A stretch of 9,094 nucleotides of DNA from Paenalcaligenes sp035301625 (GTDB taxonomy: Bacteria; Pseudomonadota; Gammaproteobacteria; Burkholderiales; Burkholderiaceae_B): NCBI GenBank assembly GCA_035301625.1, contig DATGTW010000159.1:1-9094 (forward strand), read 5' to 3'. Under the pieces are notes generated by a model, which searched no databases, was not told where the DNA came from, and saw nothing but the letters and a program-made list of their open reading frames with translations. This document shows, one piece after another, positions 6,392-9,094 of the stretch. The position numbers and the translations under genes are program-made. The stretch's first letter is position 1; the number at the start of each line of letters is the position of its first letter.

Positions 6392-6425
6392 GGGCGATTT
6401 ATAAGCGTGGTTTATAAATCCGCCC
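6392..6425. terminator. Hairpin at the purM/miaA convergent junction, probable bidirectional terminator
   Basis: The left arm GGGCGATTTATAA (6392-6404) pairs with TTATAAATCCGCCC (6412-6425) to give a 13-bp stem with a single bulged C (6420) and a 7-nt loop. The right arm contains the miaA stop codon and its last four codons. GC pairs close the base and AT pairs fill the top. There is no clean T-run after the stem on either strand, so it may act as an mRNA 3'-end stabiliser or need Rho. Its placement between convergent genes favours a termination role. Confidence 0.5.
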
Positions 6426-7350
6426 ACAGCGGTGTAACCTGTTCGAACACCTGCTTTGCAACATCACCGGCCAGACAATCGATGGGATGGCGTTCATCTA
6501 GTGAGCGCAACCAGGTCATCTGCCGTTTGGCCAACTGCTCAGTGGCGCGGATACCGTTTTCGATGGCGGTTTCCAGATCACAGTGTCCCTGCAGATAATG
6601 CCACAGTTGGCGGTAGCCTACACTGCGAATAGAGGGCAGTTGTTCATGTAAATCGCCGCGTGCGTATAGCCGCTGAACCTCTTCCACAAATCCCTTTTCA
6701 ATCATAGCCAAAAAACGCTCACGGATACGCGGATGCAGTAATTGACGTTGGACTGGTTCGATACTGAGTGTCAGAAAAGGGAACTGGAATTCCTTGCGAC
6801 GAGGCTTTTGTTGCCAGACAGATAGTGGGGTGCCGGTTTGTTCATAAACCTCTAGGGCACGCCCCGTACGTTGACTATCGTTAGGCGCAATGCGCTGCGC
6901 ACTGTCCGGGTCTATTTGTGCCAAACGTTGATGCATGGCTGGCCAGCCTATTTCTGCTGCTTGGGTCTCGATGCGGGTGCGCACATCGGCGCAGCTGCTG
7001 GGCACTGGGCTTAGACCACGTGTCAGGGCATGGTAATACATGAGAGTGCCGCCGCAGATCACAGCTTGGTGCCCGCGTGCCTGGATAGTTTTAACGTGCT
7101 GGATGCAGTCTGACACAAAAGTTGCAACATCATAGCTGTCTGCTGGGTCCAAAATATTGAGTAAATGGTGCGGGATCAGCGCGCGTTCAGCGCTATTGGG
7201 TTTGGCGGTGCCGATGTCCATGCCACGATAAATCGTAGCTGAGTCCATGGCAATAATTTCGATGGGCCAATGTTTGGCTAACGCCAAGCTGGCAGCGCTT
7301 TTACCTGCAGCTGTGGGCCCAATAAGAAAGACGACAGGGGGTGTGCTCAT
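6412..7350 (-). CDS. miaA: tRNA dimethylallyltransferase (i6A37 synthesis)
   Basis: MiaA transfers the dimethylallyl group from dimethylallyl diphosphate to N6 of A37 in tRNAs reading UNN codons, which improves codon pairing. The protein is 312 aa, the normal bacterial length. The P-loop is GPTAAGKS (11-18). The catalytic aspartate and substrate block is AMDSATIYRGMDIGTAKP (34-51, D36 probably catalytic). Then follow IPHHLLNILDP (59-69), the GGT block CGGTLMYYHALTRGL (99-113), NDSQRTGRALEVYEQTG (157-173), IRSVGYRQLW (241-250) and the tRNA-binding TEQLAKRQMTWLR (270-282). It starts 12 bp after mutL ends, the common mutL-miaA order, with only a weak AGCGG ribosome site, so coupling to mutL is likely. 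hfq, which follows miaA in gammaproteobacteria, is not here; purM converges instead. Confidence 0.95.
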   Translation of the reverse strand: MSTPPVVFLIGPTAAGKSAASLALAKHWPIEIIAMDSATIYRGMDIGTAKPNSAERALIPHHLLNILDPADSYDVATFVSDCIQHVKTIQARGHQAVICGGTLMYYHALTRGLSPVPSSCADVRTRIETQAAEIGWPAMHQRLAQIDPDSAQRIAPNDSQRTGRALEVYEQTGTPLSVWQQKPRRKEFQFPFLTLSIEPVQRQLLHPRIRERFLAMIEKGFVEEVQRLYARGDLHEQLPSIRSVGYRQLWHYLQGHCDLETAIENGIRATEQLAKRQMTWLRSLDERHPIDCLAGDVAKQVFEQVTPLWADL

Positions 7351-7362
7351 ACCGCTAAAATG

Positions 7363-9093
7363 TTATTGCCCGCGCAAAAAAAGTTTATCCAAATCATTGA
7401 CGTGCCAAAAGTGCCAGGTGGGACGGCCATGATTGCATAGACCCGCTCGATCAGTCTGCTCCATATCACGTAGCAGCGCGTTCATTTCGTCGATGCTCAA
7501 GCGGCGATTAGCACGTACCGAACCATGACAAGCCATTGTGGCCAGTAGTTGATGGTGTTGCGCCTGCAGCTGTGCACTTTGCCCAAATTCGTCCAGCTCG
7601 GCCAGCACCTCGCGGACCATGACTTCAATACTGCCTTGGCTCAGCATAGCAGGTACCGCTCGGACACTGACGTGCTGAGGCCCACTGGGGCTGATGTGCA
7701 ACCCAAGAGCGCTTAGGGTGTCTTGGTGCTCTTCGAGCAAGCCCATTTGCGCTTCCTCTAACTGCATGACTACAGGGACCAATAACTCTTGGCTAATTAA
7801 TTCTTGGGCTTGGTATTTTTGTTTCATGCGCTCATAAACAACGCGTTCATGAGCTGCATGCATATCAATTAGTAGGAGACCATCGCGGGTTTGGGATAAA
7901 ATATAAATCCCGTGCAGTTGGGCAATGGCCATTCCCAGTGGATATTCAGTGTCAGCTTGTGTGATCTGGCCGTGTTGATCGTGTTGTTCATGCTGGGTGG
8001 GTGCCTGCCCGCTAGCGGTCCCCTCTAGCGCCTGGGGTAATGGCTCGTATAATTTTTGCCAAGCATCCGTTGCAGCGCGTTGTGTTTGGCGCAAAGGCAA
8101 TGGGGATTGATGGTGTACAGAACGCCCCCAATGACTGCTGGTATCATTGTGAGGCCTTGGGGTTGCCGGTAACGAATCAACGCTATCGGTGCTCTCACCA
8201 GCAAGCGTAGGCCCTGAGGATTGAGTGCCCAAGACTGCATCCTCACCCAAGGGCAAACCAGCCAAAGTCTGGCTAAGATTATCCAATACAAAACGATAAA
8301 CCGCGCCGTCATTACGGAATCGTACTTCGTGCTTGGCGGGGTGGACATTGACATCTACTTCTTTGGGGTCCACATATAGAAAAAGAACAAAAGTAGGCTG
8401 TCGATCCCCGTGTAAAATATCTCGGTAAGCTTGACGAATAGCGTGCTGCAAGCGGTAATCCCTTACAAAGCGGCCGTTTACGTACAGCAGCTGGGGCTCT
8501 TTGCTACTGGCATGTTCGGGACGAATAATACGCCCAAAAAGCTTGATGTGCTCATGCTCGTTTTCAAGCGGCACCGAGTGCAAGATAAAATCCTCACCAA
8601 GGATGTCCTTGAGGCGTTCACCAAAGTGTCCCGCAGGCCAGTTGGCAACCAGCCGTTGATTATGCGTCAGACGAAAATGAATGGCCGGGTGGGCCAGGGC
8701 AATTTGTTTGAGTGTTTTCAAGCAATGCCCATATTCGGTACGCTCGGTACGCAGGAATTTACGCCGAGCGGGGACTTTATCAAAGAGGGCACGTACCTCG
8801 ATACGTGTACCTTGTGGGCCGCTGGTGGGCTCAGGTGCCTGCTCTGGGCCGGTAATCGCCCACGCGTGTTCACTGTCTGCGATACGGGAGCTCAAATGTA
8901 AATAAGACACCGATGCAATAGATGGCAGGGCCTCGCCCCGGAAGCCCATCGAGCCGACCTGCTCTAAATCGGCTAATGAGGCAATCTTACTGGTGGCATG
9001 CGCCTGCAAAGCCAGAGGCAGGTGCTCAACAGCAATTCCGTGTCCATCATCGCTCACGGCAATGCGGCGAATACCCCCTCCGTCAAGGCGGAT
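7363..9093 (-). CDS. mutL: DNA mismatch repair protein MutL, endonuclease type (5' end outside window)
   Basis: MutL links MutS mismatch recognition to strand incision and removal. The frame is open to the right edge, with 576 residues visible; roughly 45-50 N-terminal residues, including the first GHKL ATPase motif, lie outside. Visible ATPase parts are DDGHGI (visible residues 15-20), HATSKI and GSMGFRGEALPSIASVS. YVNGRFVRD and the DVNVHPAKHEVRF block complete the N-terminal domain. A low-complexity His/Gln/Ser/Pro linker (about 285-385) includes QHEQHDQHGQ. The C-terminal dimerisation domain starts at QLHGIYILSQ and contains DMHAAHERVVYE (7866 down to 7831), matching the nicking-endonuclease pattern D-x-H-A-x2-E-x4-E with Met for the usual Gln. 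It ends with ACHGSVRANRRL and CNHGRPTW, whose Cys and His fit the metal site. miaA follows after 12 bp. Confidence 0.96.
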   Translation of the reverse strand: MRLDGGGIRRIAVSDDGHGIAVEHLPLALQAHATSKIASLADLEQVGSMGFRGEALPSIASVSYLHLSSRIADSEHAWAITGPEQAPEPTSGPQGTRIEVRALFDKVPARRKFLRTERTEYGHCLKTLKQIALAHPAIHFRLTHNQRLVANWPAGHFGERLKDILGEDFILHSVPLENEHEHIKLFGRIIRPEHASSKEPQLLYVNGRFVRDYRLQHAIRQAYRDILHGDRQPTFVLFLYVDPKEVDVNVHPAKHEVRFRNDGAVYRFVLDNLSQTLAGLPLGEDAVLGTQSSGPTLAGESTDSVDSLPATPRPHNDTSSHWGRSVHHQSPLPLRQTQRAATDAWQKLYEPLPQALEGTASGQAPTQHEQHDQHGQITQADTEYPLGMAIAQLHGIYILSQTRDGLLLIDMHAAHERVVYERMKQKYQAQELISQELLVPVVMQLEEAQMGLLEEHQDTLSALGLHISPSGPQHVSVRAVPAMLSQGSIEVMVREVLAELDEFGQSAQLQAQHHQLLATMACHGSVRANRRLSIDEMNALLRDMEQTDRAGLCNHGRPTWHFWHVNDLDKLFLRGQ

Positions 9094-9094
9094 A

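Noticed and set aside
8025..8354. 109-codon - frame inside mutL
   Set aside because: It is out of frame with MutL within its coding sequence. The MutL frame explains the region fully.
8431..8901. 156-codon open frame on the + strand opposite mutL
   Set aside because: It lies wholly antisense to well-conserved MutL ATPase-domain coding sequence, has no recognisable protein motif, and no ribosome site was evident. It is a shadow frame.
1..9094. Mobile element, CRISPR array, tRNA/rRNA, toxin-antitoxin or defence genes
   Set aside because: Nearly every base belongs to recognised core genes. I saw no direct repeat arrays, transposase motifs, tRNA-like folds or unexplained gaps over 55 bp.

Overview
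This window is a compact stretch of bacterial housekeeping genes. Eight protein genes fill almost all of it, and no gap between genes exceeds 55 bases. I see no mobile element, CRISPR array, tRNA or rRNA. Protein wording in PurM, PhaB, MutL and the class I fumarase most resembles Burkholderiales (Betaproteobacteria), particularly the Alcaligenaceae/Bordetella side, although base composition looks closer to balanced than in Bordetella. That placement is an inference from remembered family sequences, not from a search.

Layout. On the + strand, from the left edge to 1174, lies the C-terminal part of a class I [4Fe-4S] fumarate hydratase; its 5' end is outside the window. Facing it on the - strand is a five-gene run reading leftward from 5248: hda (DnaA regulatory inactivation), a HAD-IB phosphatase, pcnB (poly(A) polymerase I), folK (HPPK, folate synthesis) and phaB (acetoacetyl-CoA reductase, polyhydroxybutyrate synthesis). 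Divergent from hda, across a 54-bp control region, is purM (AIR synthetase) on the + strand, 5303-6367. Facing purM is a second leftward pair, mutL (5' end outside the window) followed by miaA.

The two convergent junctions (fumarase/phaB and purM/miaA) each have a strong inverted repeat with one arm inside the last codons of a gene. These are probable bidirectional transcription ends. The hda and pcnB starts have -10-like hexamers 8-10 nt upstream of the ATG and no clear Shine-Dalgarno sequence, so those messages could be nearly leaderless.

The genes serve unrelated core functions: TCA cycle, carbon storage, folate and purine synthesis, RNA polyadenylation, tRNA modification, mismatch repair and replication control. 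mutL-miaA and pcnB-folK are gene pairs familiar from many Proteobacteria. I found no convincing new multi-gene system. The points most worth a second look are the orphan phaB in a folate/RNA operon with an unusual cofactor loop, the endonuclease-type MutL, the hda-linked HAD phosphatase, and the embedded terminators and near-leaderless starts.
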